From: RPQJ01 sp963777725
GTDB lineage: Bacteria > Pseudomonadota > Gammaproteobacteria > Steroidobacterales > Steroidobacteraceae
DNA: 64,000 nucleotides
NCBI GenBank assembly: GCA_963777725.1
Contig: CAVZRR010000014.1
Coordinates: forward strand, 259,403 to 323,402
Reading direction: 5' to 3'
The translations under genes were made by a program, and so were the position numbers. The notes under the pieces are model-generated. The model had not been told where the DNA came from, searched no databases, and saw only the letters and a program-made list of their open reading frames with translations. Positions 44,043 to 52,043 of this stretch are shown in pieces (the first letter of the stretch is position 1; every line of letters starts with the position of its first letter).

Positions 44043-45086
44043 TCAGGCATCGAACAGCCCTAAATTGCCGCCCGGGCGTTCGAGCGCCGGCGGCGTCAGA
44101 CCGAAGTGAAGGTAAGCGCTGCGCGTCGCCACGCGGCCGCGCGCGGTGCGCATGATATAGCCCTGCTGGATCAGGAACGGCTCGATCACGTCCTCGATCG
44201 TGCCGCGCTCCTCGCCGAGCGCCGCCGCGAGGCTGTCGACGCCGACCGGACCTCCCTCGAACTTCTCGATGATCGCCAGCATCAGGCGGCGATCCATCGG
44301 GTCGAAACCCTGCGGGTCGACGTCGAGCAGGTCGAGCGCGGCCTGCGCTACGGCGTCGGTCACCCTGCCATCGGCCTTGACCTCGGCATAGTCGCGCACC
44401 CGCCGCAGCAGTCGATTGGCGATCCGGGGTGTGCCGCGCGAGCGCTGCGCAATGCGGGCGGCGCCGGCCGCATCCACCGGCACGCCGAGGATCCGCGCCG
44501 AACGCTCGACGATCCGCTGCAGCTCGTCGTGCCCGTAGAACTCGAGGCGTTGCACGATGCCGAAGCGGTCGCGCAGCGGCGAGGTCAACAGCCCAGCGCG
44601 GGTCGTGGCGCCCACCAGCGTGAACGGCGGCAGGTCGATCTTGATCGAGCGGGCGCCGGGACCCTCGCCGATCATGATGTCGAGCTGGAAGTCCTCGAGC
44701 GCCGGATAGAGGATCTCCTCGACCACCGGGCTCAACCGGTGGATTTCGTCGACGAACAGCACTTCGTTGGGCTGCAGGTTGGTCAGCAGCGCGGCAAGAT
44801 CGCCCGGCCGCTCGAGCACCGGCCCGGAGGTCTGCTTGAAGCCGGCGCCCAGCTCGTTGGCGATCACGTGGGCCAGCGTCGTCTTGCCGAGGCCGGGCGG
44901 CCCGAAGATCAGCACGTGGTCGAGCGCGTCGCCACGCTGGCGCGCCGCAGTGATGAAAATCTCCATCTGCGCCTTGACCGCGGGCTGGCCGACGTAATCG
45001 GCGAGCGTCTTCGGCCGCACGGCGCGGTCGTACGACTCGTCGTCGGACTGGCTGCCGGCGGAGATGACGCGATCCTGCTCGATCAT
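44043..45086 (-). CDS. ruvB: Holliday junction DNA helicase RuvB
   Basis: RuvB (347 residues) is the AAA+ motor for branch migration. Walker A is FGPPGLGKTTLAHVIANE, Walker B is VLFVDEIHRL, sensor 1 is LVGATTRAGLLTSPLRDRFG, including the arginine finger region, and the C-terminal winged helix ends IEPFLIQQGYIMRTARGRVA. It starts 17 bases after ruvA. Confidence 0.97.
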   Translation of the reverse strand: MIEQDRVISAGSQSDDESYDRAVRPKTLADYVGQPAVKAQMEIFITAARQRGDALDHVLIFGPPGLGKTTLAHVIANELGAGFKQTSGPVLERPGDLAALLTNLQPNEVLFVDEIHRLSPVVEEILYPALEDFQLDIMIGEGPGARSIKIDLPPFTLVGATTRAGLLTSPLRDRFGIVQRLEFYGHDELQRIVERSARILGVPVDAAGAARIAQRSRGTPRIANRLLRRVRDYAEVKADGRVTDAVAQAALDLLDVDPQGFDPMDRRLMLAIIEKFEGGPVGVDSLAAALGEERGTIEDVIEPFLIQQGYIMRTARGRVATRSAYLHFGLTPPALERPGGNLGLFDA

Positions 45087-45103
45087 TCAAGGCACCCGTG
45101 CGA

Positions 45104-45703
45104 TCAGGAGGCGGCTGCGCGCAGCGCGTGCCGGATCAGTTCTTCGGTGGAGGTCACGGCCGGATCGACCTTCTGCAGCAGCCGGCTCACCTCCGCAGGC
45201 TTGTAGCCCAGCGAAACGAGCGCGCTGAAGGCTTCCGTCTGTGGATTGCTCGCCACGACCGCCGCGCCACCCGAGCCGGCGACGAAGGCCGGCCCGGCGA
45301 GGATCTTCAGCCGGTCGCGCATCTCGATCACGAGCCGCTCGGCGATCTTGCGCCCGATCCCGGGCACGCGCACGAGGGACGCGTGGTCCTGCGCCTCGAC
45401 GCAGCGGTGGAACTCGTCCACCGTGACGCCGGAGAGGATCGCCAGCGCAATGCGCGGACCGACGCCGGAGACCTTGATCAACTCGCGAAACAGGCTCCGC
45501 TCGCGCTCGGTGCCGAACCCGAACAGCACGTGCGCGTCCTCGCGCACGACCAGGTGGGTGTGCAGGCTGACTTCGGCGCCGACCGCGGGCAGCGTGTAGA
45601 ACGTGGACATCGGCGCCTCGACCTCGTAGCCGACGCCGCCGACGTCCACGACCAGTTGCGGCGGGTGCTTCGCGGCCAGCCGCCCGCGCAGGTGTCCGAT
45701 CAT
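45104..45703 (-). CDS. ruvA: Holliday junction DNA helicase subunit RuvA
   Basis: RuvA (199 residues) binds the four-way junction. It starts IGHLRGRLAAKHPPQLVVDV (OB fold), then two helix-hairpin-helix motifs (LIKVSGVGPRIALAILSG; LVRVPGIGRKIAERLVIEMR) and the C-terminal RuvB-binding three-helix domain (EAFSALVSLGYKPAEVSRLL). The ATG at 45703 overlaps the ruvC stop as ATGA. Confidence 0.97.
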   Translation of the reverse strand: MIGHLRGRLAAKHPPQLVVDVGGVGYEVEAPMSTFYTLPAVGAEVSLHTHLVVREDAHVLFGFGTERERSLFRELIKVSGVGPRIALAILSGVTVDEFHRCVEAQDHASLVRVPGIGRKIAERLVIEMRDRLKILAGPAFVAGSGGAAVVASNPQTEAFSALVSLGYKPAEVSRLLQKVDPAVTSTEELIRHALRAAAS

Positions 45704-46209
45704 GCACCCACCCGCGGTGCCGCTCCGGCCACGACGGCCAGTCGCGCCTCGCGCGAATACGCGTGGCACAACGCGATGCCGATCGCGTCCGCGGCGTCCG
45801 GCCCGAGTTCGCCCTGCAACCTGAGCAGAGTCTTCACCATCAGCTGCACCTGCTCCTTCTGCGCGCCGCCCTGCCCCACGACCGCGAGCTTCACCTCGCG
45901 CGGGGCGTATTCGAAAACCTCCGGATCACCCGCGAACGCCGCGCAGAGCGCCGCGCCGCGCGCCTGGCCGAGCTTGAGCGCGCTGTCCGGGTTGCGGTGC
46001 ATGAAGACCCGCTCGATCGCGACCTCGCGCGGCTCGTACTCGCGCATCAGCGCCAGGACGCCTTCGAAGATCTGGCGCAGCCGTGGCGGAAACGCGGCGC
46101 CACTCGTGCGGATCGCGCCGCTCGCCACGTAGCGGGCGTCGCCGTCCACCCAGTCGATGATGCCGAACCCGGTCGCCTGGGACCCCGGATCGAGGCCCAG
46201 GATGCGCAC
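45700..46209 (-). CDS. ruvC: Crossover junction endodeoxyribonuclease RuvC
   Basis: RuvC (169 residues) cuts Holliday junctions. Catalytic acidic residues are in RILGLDPGSQATGFGII, VAIERVFMHRNPDSALKLGQ and GPDAADAIGIALCHAY. The GTG at 46209 places the first aspartate at residue 7 as in the family; an ATG at 46302 would add a tail without family match. It is divergent from relA, with about 119 bases between. Confidence 0.96.
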   Translation of the reverse strand: MRILGLDPGSQATGFGIIDWVDGDARYVASGAIRTSGAAFPPRLRQIFEGVLALMREYEPREVAIERVFMHRNPDSALKLGQARGAALCAAFAGDPEVFEYAPREVKLAVVGQGGAQKEQVQLMVKTLLRLQGELGPDAADAIGIALCHAYSREARLAVVAGAAPRVGA

Positions 46210-46328
46210 GGAACCGCGGTGGGTCGTCGTCCGCGACGTGAGCGCCCAGCGCCGGCCACCACGATTCAGCCTGGGCAAGCACTCACCCCACGGGATCCGC
46301 AATACGTGCGGGTATCATAACCCACACC

Positions 46329-48443
46329 GTGAAGCACGCCGAAATCGACATCGCCGGACAGTCGCCGCAGGTGCAGGCGGCGGTCGCATTCGTGCGCGAC
46401 CAGGTTCCGGCCGAGGTCGCGGCGCGCGCACTGGATCTCGCCACCGTGCTCGGCCGCCTGCAGGTCGACGACGAGGTTCTGCTCGCCGGCCTGCTGGTGC
46501 CCGTCCTCGCGGGGAGCACGGCCGAGGAGCCGCGACTGATCGAGGTCTTCGGCGAAGCGCCGTTCAAGCTCGCCAGCGAACTGCGGCGCGTCGAGGACAG
46601 CGGCGTCCCGCCGGGCTGGAACCCTGGCCAGCCACTGAAACCCGAGCAGGCCGAAGGCCTGCGCAAGCTGCTGCTGTCGCTGGCTGCCGACGTCCGCCTC
46701 GTGCTGATCCGCCTCGCGCTGCAGCTGGTGCGCATGCGGCACCTGAAGACGGCCTCCGCCGAGGAGCAGCAGCGCGCCGCGCTCGAAACCCGCGAAATCT
46801 ACGCGCCGCTCGCCAACCGGCTCGGGATCTGGCACGTCAAGTGGGAGCTGGAGGATCTCGCCTTCCGCTTCAGCCAGCCGGACGACTACAAGCGGATCGC
46901 CGGCTGGCTGCGCGCCAAGCGCGACGAGCGTGAGCGCTACATCGAGGACGTGCGGCGCGACCTCGCTCGCGAGCTCGCGAAGGTCGGCGTCGAGGCCGAG
47001 ATCACCGGGCGCCCGAAGCACATCTACAGCATCTGGCGCAAGATGAAGCGCAAGGGCCTGGCGTTCGAGCAGGTCATGGACGTGCTCGCCGTGCGCGTGC
47101 AGGTGGCGACGATCGCCGAATGCTATGCCGCCCTCGGCGTCGTCCACGGCCTGTGGCCGTACATCCCGGGCGAGTTCGACGACTACATCGCGACGCCGAA
47201 GGAGAACCACTACCGCTCGCTGCACACCGCGGTGATCGGCCCGGGCCGGCTGCCGCTCGAGGTGCAGATCCGCACGCGCGAGATGCACGAGCACGCGGAA
47301 CTCGGCGTCGCGGCGCACTGGCAGTACAAGGAGGGCCGCAAGGCGGAGGCGAGCTTCCAGCAGAAGATCAACTGGTTGCGCCAGCTGCTCGAGCCCGCGG
47401 CGCGCGCCGGGACCGAGCCCGACCTGCTCGCCGGCCTGCAGGCCGAGATCTTCGAGGACCGGGTCTATGCGCTGAGCCCGCGCGGCGAAGTGGTGGACCT
47501 GCCACGCGGCGCGACGCCACTCGATTTCGCCTATCACGTGCACACGAGCCTCGGGCACCGCTGCCGCGGGGCACGCGTCAACAACCGGATGGTGCCGCTC
47601 GACCACAAGCTCGCCAACGGCGACACGGTCGAGATCATCACCGCCAAGCAACCGAGCCCCAGCCGCGACTGGCTGGTGCCCGCGCTCGGCTACCTCGCGT
47701 CGCCGCGCAACCGCGCCAAGGTGCGCAGCTGGTTCCGCAAGCTCGACGAAGGCCAGAACCGCGAGCAGGGCCGGCAGATGCTGGAGCGTGAACTCGACCG
47801 CCTCGGCGTGCGCGCACCGCCGCTGCCCGAGATCCTTGCCGAACTCGGCCTGCCAAACCTCGACTCGCTGTATCGCGGCCTCGGCGAGGGCGAAATCTCG
47901 CTCGCGCAGGTCGCCGGCGCCGTGCATCGCCGCCTGCACGAGCAGGAGCCGCCGAAGCCACGCACGCTGAAGCCCACGGCGACCGGCCAGGCCACCGGCA
48001 TGGTCATCGACGGCGTCGGCGACCTGATGAGCTCGTTCGCCCGTTGCTGTCGTCCCGTGCCACCGGAGCCGATCGCGGGCTACATCACGCTCGGCCGCGG
48101 CGTCAGCATCCATCGCGCGAACTGCGCGAACCTGCTGCGCCTGCGCGATGCCCAGCCGTTGCGCGTGCTGTCCGTCGACTGGGGCCGTCCTTCGCCGGAG
48201 CGGACCTTCCCCGTCGCGGTCGCCATCCATGCCTTCGACCGCAAAGGCCTCGCGCGCGACGTTTCCGCCGTGCTCGCCGACGAGCACATCAGCGTCGCGA
48301 CGATGAACGTCGCCACGCACCCGGGCGAGAACACCGCGACCGTCGATCTCACGGTCACCGTGCACGGGCTCGACGAGTTGAGTCGGCTGCTGAGCCGTTT
48401 CGCGGGACTGCCGAACGTGATCAGTGCCCGGCGCCGGAACTGA
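46329..48443 (+). CDS. relA: GTP pyrophosphokinase RelA
   Basis: A 704-residue RelA-SpoT protein of the synthetase-only type, making (p)ppGpp on stalled ribosomes. The HD hydrolase region at about 25-150 has lost the HDxxED motif. The synthetase domain has TGRPKHIYSIWRKMKRKGLA and the RelA-type acidic EFDDYIATPKENHYRSLHTA. TGS (EVVDLPRGATPLDFAYHVHT), a zinc-finger-like segment (FARCCRPVPPEPIAGYITLG) and an ACT domain complete it. It starts at a GTG, divergent from ruvC. A SpoT-type hydrolase must be elsewhere. Confidence 0.95.
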   Translation: MKHAEIDIAGQSPQVQAAVAFVRDQVPAEVAARALDLATVLGRLQVDDEVLLAGLLVPVLAGSTAEEPRLIEVFGEAPFKLASELRRVEDSGVPPGWNPGQPLKPEQAEGLRKLLLSLAADVRLVLIRLALQLVRMRHLKTASAEEQQRAALETREIYAPLANRLGIWHVKWELEDLAFRFSQPDDYKRIAGWLRAKRDERERYIEDVRRDLARELAKVGVEAEITGRPKHIYSIWRKMKRKGLAFEQVMDVLAVRVQVATIAECYAALGVVHGLWPYIPGEFDDYIATPKENHYRSLHTAVIGPGRLPLEVQIRTREMHEHAELGVAAHWQYKEGRKAEASFQQKINWLRQLLEPAARAGTEPDLLAGLQAEIFEDRVYALSPRGEVVDLPRGATPLDFAYHVHTSLGHRCRGARVNNRMVPLDHKLANGDTVEIITAKQPSPSRDWLVPALGYLASPRNRAKVRSWFRKLDEGQNREQGRQMLERELDRLGVRAPPLPEILAELGLPNLDSLYRGLGEGEISLAQVAGAVHRRLHEQEPPKPRTLKPTATGQATGMVIDGVGDLMSSFARCCRPVPPEPIAGYITLGRGVSIHRANCANLLRLRDAQPLRVLSVDWGRPSPERTFPVAVAIHAFDRKGLARDVSAVLADEHISVATMNVATHPGENTATVDLTVTVHGLDELSRLLSRFAGLPNVISARRRN

Positions 48444-48457
48444 AGGAGACCCCGAAG

Positions 48458-48864
48458 ATGTCCTATCTGCTCAGGATCGCGGTGGTGCTGCTGGCGGCTC
48501 TCGCGGCGTTCCAGTGGTGGTCGAACCGCGGACCCGTCGAGCCGCCCGTCAGCGCCTCGGCAGAGTCGCCGGCAATCGCGGACTCGGTACCCGTCGTTCC
48601 TGCCGCCCGAAGCCGTCGCGACGCTGGAGGCGATCGAGCGCGGCGGTCCGTTTCGCTACGATCGCGACGGCAGCACGTTCCAGAATCGCGAGCGCCGCCT
48701 TGCCGGAGCAGCCGCGGGGCTACTACCGCGAGTACACGGTCGATACGCCGGGCTCACCGGATCGCGGCGCACGCCGCATCGTCAGCGGCGGCGATCCGCC
48801 CGAGGTCTACTACTACACGGACGACCATTACCGGTCGTTCCGGCGCGTGGAGATCACCCCATGA
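48458..48864 (+). pseudogene. Barnase-type guanyl-specific RNase, two frameshifts
   Basis: Three frames join into one secreted RNase. The first gives a signal or anchor (SYLLRIAVVLLAALAAFQWW), the second the N-terminal catalytic part (FLPPEAVATLEAIERGGPF, then YDRDGSTFQNRERRL), the third the core (PRGYYREYTVDTPGSPDRGA and EVYYYTDDHYRSFR). The Glu of REYTV and the His of DDHYRSF are the expected catalytic residues. One extra base at about 48585-48590 and one at about 48699-48702 break it; removing both gives a 134-residue protein. The stop overlaps the barstar ATG. Either true decay or sequence error. Confidence 0.85.
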
Positions 48865-49259
48865 ACCATTGGGCCGTGCACGAGATCTCGCTGACGCCTG
48901 AGGCGACCGCGGCGCTGTCGAGCCTCGCCGGATCGCTGGGCTTCGATGCCGTCCGCGTCGATCTCGGGGCCTGCAGCGACAAGACGTCGTTCCTCGGGCG
49001 GATGGCCGACGCGCTGGCCTTCCCGGACTGGTTCGGCCAGAACTGGGACGCGTTCTTCGACTGCCTGGCGGATCTCAGCTGGCGCCCGGCGCGCGGTTAC
49101 GTCCTGCTGCTCGAGCACGCGGACACGATGCGGCGCGACGCGCCCGAATCGCTCGACACCGCGCTGGCGATCCTGGGCGACGCCGCGTCCGCCTGGGAGT
49201 CGCGCGGCGTGCCGTTCCGCGTCTTCGTCAGCGCGCCGTCACCGACCGACGCCGGCTGA
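48861..49259 (+). CDS. Barstar-family RNase inhibitor
   Basis: A 132-residue barstar homologue that would bind and block the RNase encoded just before it in the cytoplasm. The family core is VDLGACSDKTSFLGRMADAL and FPDWFGQNWDAFFDCLADLS, followed by GYVLLLEHADTM. The aspartate and tyrosine/tryptophan of the NWDAF helix are the barnase-contact region. Overlap with the RNase stop as ATGA shows the two genes evolved as a unit. The reading frame is intact. Confidence 0.9.
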   Translation: MNHWAVHEISLTPEATAALSSLAGSLGFDAVRVDLGACSDKTSFLGRMADALAFPDWFGQNWDAFFDCLADLSWRPARGYVLLLEHADTMRRDAPESLDTALAILGDAASAWESRGVPFRVFVSAPSPTDAG

Positions 49260-49270
49260 CCCGACCCGGA

Positions 49271-50704
49271 TCAGCGATTCGGAATGTCGATCGCCCGCTT
49301 GTCGGCGTTGAGCGCCGCTTCGTGCAGTGCCTCGCTCAGCGTCGGATGGGCGTGCATCGTGCGCTGCAGGTCCTCCGTGCTGGCGGAATACTCGAGCGCC
49401 AGCACGGCCTCGGCGATGAGCTCGCCCGCCATCGGCCCGATGATGTGCACGCCGAGGATCTCGTCGTCGTCCCGGGCGGAGATCACCTTCGCGAAACCCG
49501 CGGGGGCTTCCATGGCCCGGGCGCGTCCGCTCGCCATGAACGGGAACGAGCCCACTTTGTAGTCGCGACCGGTCTTCTTGACTTCTTCCTCGGTGAGACC
49601 CACCCAGGCAATCTCGGGCGCGGTGTAGATCACCGACGGGATCGCCTTGTAGTTGACCTCCGAGACGAGGCCGGCGATCAGGTCGCCGACCATGACGCCC
49701 TCTTCCTTGCCCTTGTGCGCGAGCATCGGGCCGCGCACCACGTCGCCGACGGCCCAGACGTTGGCGGCCGCCGTGCGGCACTCGTGGTCCACCTGGATGA
49801 AGCCGCGCGCGTCGAGTTCGACCCCCGTGCCCTCGGCGAGGAGCCCGTTCGTGAACGGCCGGCGCCCGATCGCGACGACCACCTTGTCGACGGTCACGGT
49901 CTGGCTGCCGGAAGCGTCCGCGTACTCGAGCGTCACGCCGTCCTTGCCGGCCTTCGCACCGCTCACCTTCGCGCCGAGCCGGATGTCCATGCCGAGCTTC
50001 TTGAAGTGCTTGAGCGCTTCCTTCGCGACCTGCTGGTCCGCCATGAACAGGAACTGCTCCATCGCCTCGAGCACGACGACTTCGGCACCGAGGCGCCGCC
50101 AGACGCTGCCGAGCTCGAGTCCGATCACGCCGGCACCGATCACGCCGAGTCGCTTCGGCACCGCGTCGAACTCGAGCGCGCCCCAGGAATCGACGATCGC
50201 CTTGCCGTCGAAGGGCACCGACTTCAGTTCCATCGGCACGGAACCCGTCGCCAGCACGACGTGCTTCGCGGCCAGTTCCTGGCTGGAGCCATCGAGCGCG
50301 GTGTACTCGACCCGGTTGCCGGCGAGCAGCTTGCCGTGCCCCTGCAGGCCCTTGACGCCCGCGGACTTGAACAGCGCCAGGATGCCCTGCGTCGAGGCCT
50401 TGACGATCTTCGCCTTGCGCTTCTGCATCGTGCCGACGTCGAAGCCGAGGCCGCCGACCTGGATGCCGTGTGCACCGAATTCCGCGTGCGCGCGGTGATA
50501 CAGCTCGGACGATTCCAGCAGCGCCTTCGACGGGATGCAGCCCGCGTTCAGGCAGGTGCCGCCGAAGGCGTGGCTGCCGTCGTAGTTCTTCCACTCGTCG
50601 ATGCAGGCGACCTTGAGCCCGTTCTGCGCGGCGCGGATCGCGCACGGATAGCCGGCGGGGCCGCCGCCGATGACGATGACGTCGAAGGAGGAGGTGTCGG
50701 ACAT
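49271..50704 (-). CDS. lpdA: Dihydrolipoyl dehydrogenase (E3)
   Basis: E3 (477 residues) reoxidises lipoamide for the 2-oxoglutarate dehydrogenase complex. FAD binding is DVIVIGGGPAGYPCAIRAAQ, the redox disulfide is GGTCLNAGCIPSKALL, NAD binding is LGVIGAGVIGLELGSVWRRL, and the C-terminal dimer domain has the catalytic His-Glu in MHAHPTLSEALHEAAL. A heptad repeat element separates it from sucB by about 125 bases. It ends 11 bases from the convergent barstar gene. Confidence 0.96.
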   Translation of the reverse strand: MSDTSSFDVIVIGGGPAGYPCAIRAAQNGLKVACIDEWKNYDGSHAFGGTCLNAGCIPSKALLESSELYHRAHAEFGAHGIQVGGLGFDVGTMQKRKAKIVKASTQGILALFKSAGVKGLQGHGKLLAGNRVEYTALDGSSQELAAKHVVLATGSVPMELKSVPFDGKAIVDSWGALEFDAVPKRLGVIGAGVIGLELGSVWRRLGAEVVVLEAMEQFLFMADQQVAKEALKHFKKLGMDIRLGAKVSGAKAGKDGVTLEYADASGSQTVTVDKVVVAIGRRPFTNGLLAEGTGVELDARGFIQVDHECRTAAANVWAVGDVVRGPMLAHKGKEEGVMVGDLIAGLVSEVNYKAIPSVIYTAPEIAWVGLTEEEVKKTGRDYKVGSFPFMASGRARAMEAPAGFAKVISARDDDEILGVHIIGPMAGELIAEAVLALEYSASTEDLQRTMHAHPTLSEALHEAALNADKRAIDIPNR

Positions 50705-50719
50705 GGGAGCTCCGTGAAG

Positions 50720-50823
50720 AAGGGGGTGGGGGATCGGGGATGGGGGATAGGGTTAAGAGGTGGCTGCTGATCGAACGGCGGCACCGTCCTACTATCCCCC
50801 ATCCCCGATCCCCTATCCCCTCG
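50720..50823. repeat. GGGGAT(A/G) heptad element, copy B
   Basis: G-rich heptads (about 50721-50752), a core containing GAGGTGGCTGCTGATCGAAC, and C-rich heptads (about 50792-50821) fill the gap between sucB and lpdA. The core is the reverse complement of the copy A core with several substitutions, and both arms are kept. Confidence 0.85.
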
Positions 50824-50828
50824 GCTCG

Positions 50829-52043
50829 TCAGATTTGCAGCAGCAGGCGCGCCGGATCCTCGAGCGCATCCTTGACCGCGACCAGGAACTGCACGGCTTC
50901 GCGACCGTCGATCAGGCGATGATCGTAGGTGAGTGCGAGGTACATCATCGGCCGGACCACGATCTCGCCGCCGACCACGACAGGGCGCTCCTGGATCTTG
51001 TGCATGCCGAGGATCGCGCTCTGCGGCATGTTCAGGATCGGCGTGGACAGCAGCGAGCCGAACACGCCGCCGTTGGTGATCGTGAACGTGCCACCGGTGA
51101 GTTCCTCGAGCGTGAGCGAGCCCTCTCGCGCGCGGTTCGCATAGCCGACCACCGCCTTCTCGATCTCGCCGAAGCTCAGTGCGTCGGCATCGCGCAGCAC
51201 CGGCACGATCAGGCCGCGATCCGTCGAGACGGCGACGCCGATGTCGTAGTACTCGTGGTAGACGATGTCGCTGCCGTCCACCGACGCGTTGACCAGCGGG
51301 AAGCGCCGCAGGGCCTCGATCGCGGCCTTGACGAAGAACGACATGAAGCCGAGGCGCGCGCCGTGCTCCTTCTCGAACCGCTCCTTGTAGCGCGCGCGCA
51401 GCTCGTTGACGGCCTTGAGGTCCACCTCGTTGAAGGTCGTGAGCATCGCGGCCGAGGATTGCGCCTGGATCAGTCTCTCGGCGATCCGCGTGCGCAACCG
51501 CGTCATCGCCACGCGGCGCTCGCCGCGACCGGCGGCGGGCACCAACGCGGGCGCCGGAGGCGCCGCAGCAGCCGCCGGCGCCTTCGGCGCCAGGTGCGTG
51601 AGCACGTCGCTCTTCGTGATGCGACCATCGCGGCCGCTGCCCTCGATCGCGCCTGCATCGAGCTTGTGTTCCTCGACGAGACGCCGCACCGACGGGGCCA
51701 GCTTCTCCGCGCTGGCGGCCTTCGCGGCCACGGCTGGCTGTTCCTTGGCCGCGGACTTCGCAGCCGGTTTGGCCGCCGTTGCGGCCGGCGCCGCAGTCGC
51801 CGCGGCACCCTCCTCCAGGATCGCCAGGACCTGGCCACTGGTCACGGTCGCGCCGTTCTGCGCCTTGAGTTCCTTGATCACGCCGGCGGCCGGCGCCGGC
51901 ACTTCGAGCACGACCTTGTCGGTCTCCAGGTCCACCAGGTTCTCGTCGCGAGTCACCGAATCACCGGGCTTCTTGTGCCAGGCGACCAGCGTCGCGTCGG
52001 CGACGGACTCGGGCAGCTGCGGAACGCGTACTTCGATGGTCAT
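50829..52043 (-). CDS. sucB: 2-Oxoglutarate dehydrogenase E2, dihydrolipoyl succinyltransferase
   Basis: A 404-residue E2 with one lipoyl domain (DENLVDLETDKVVLEVPAPA, lysine lipoylated), an Ala/Pro/Lys linker, a peripheral-subunit binding domain (LAPSVRRLVEEHKLDAGAIE) and the catalytic domain with GVFGSLLSTPILNMPQSAIL and the active-site histidine in ALTYDHRLIDGREA. The single lipoyl domain and STPILN fit SucB rather than AceF. The ATG overlaps the sucA stop as ATGA. Confidence 0.96.
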   Translation of the reverse strand: MTIEVRVPQLPESVADATLVAWHKKPGDSVTRDENLVDLETDKVVLEVPAPAAGVIKELKAQNGATVTSGQVLAILEEGAAATAAPAATAAKPAAKSAAKEQPAVAAKAASAEKLAPSVRRLVEEHKLDAGAIEGSGRDGRITKSDVLTHLAPKAPAAAAAPPAPALVPAAGRGERRVAMTRLRTRIAERLIQAQSSAAMLTTFNEVDLKAVNELRARYKERFEKEHGARLGFMSFFVKAAIEALRRFPLVNASVDGSDIVYHEYYDIGVAVSTDRGLIVPVLRDADALSFGEIEKAVVGYANRAREGSLTLEELTGGTFTITNGGVFGSLLSTPILNMPQSAILGMHKIQERPVVVGGEIVVRPMMYLALTYDHRLIDGREAVQFLVAVKDALEDPARLLLQI

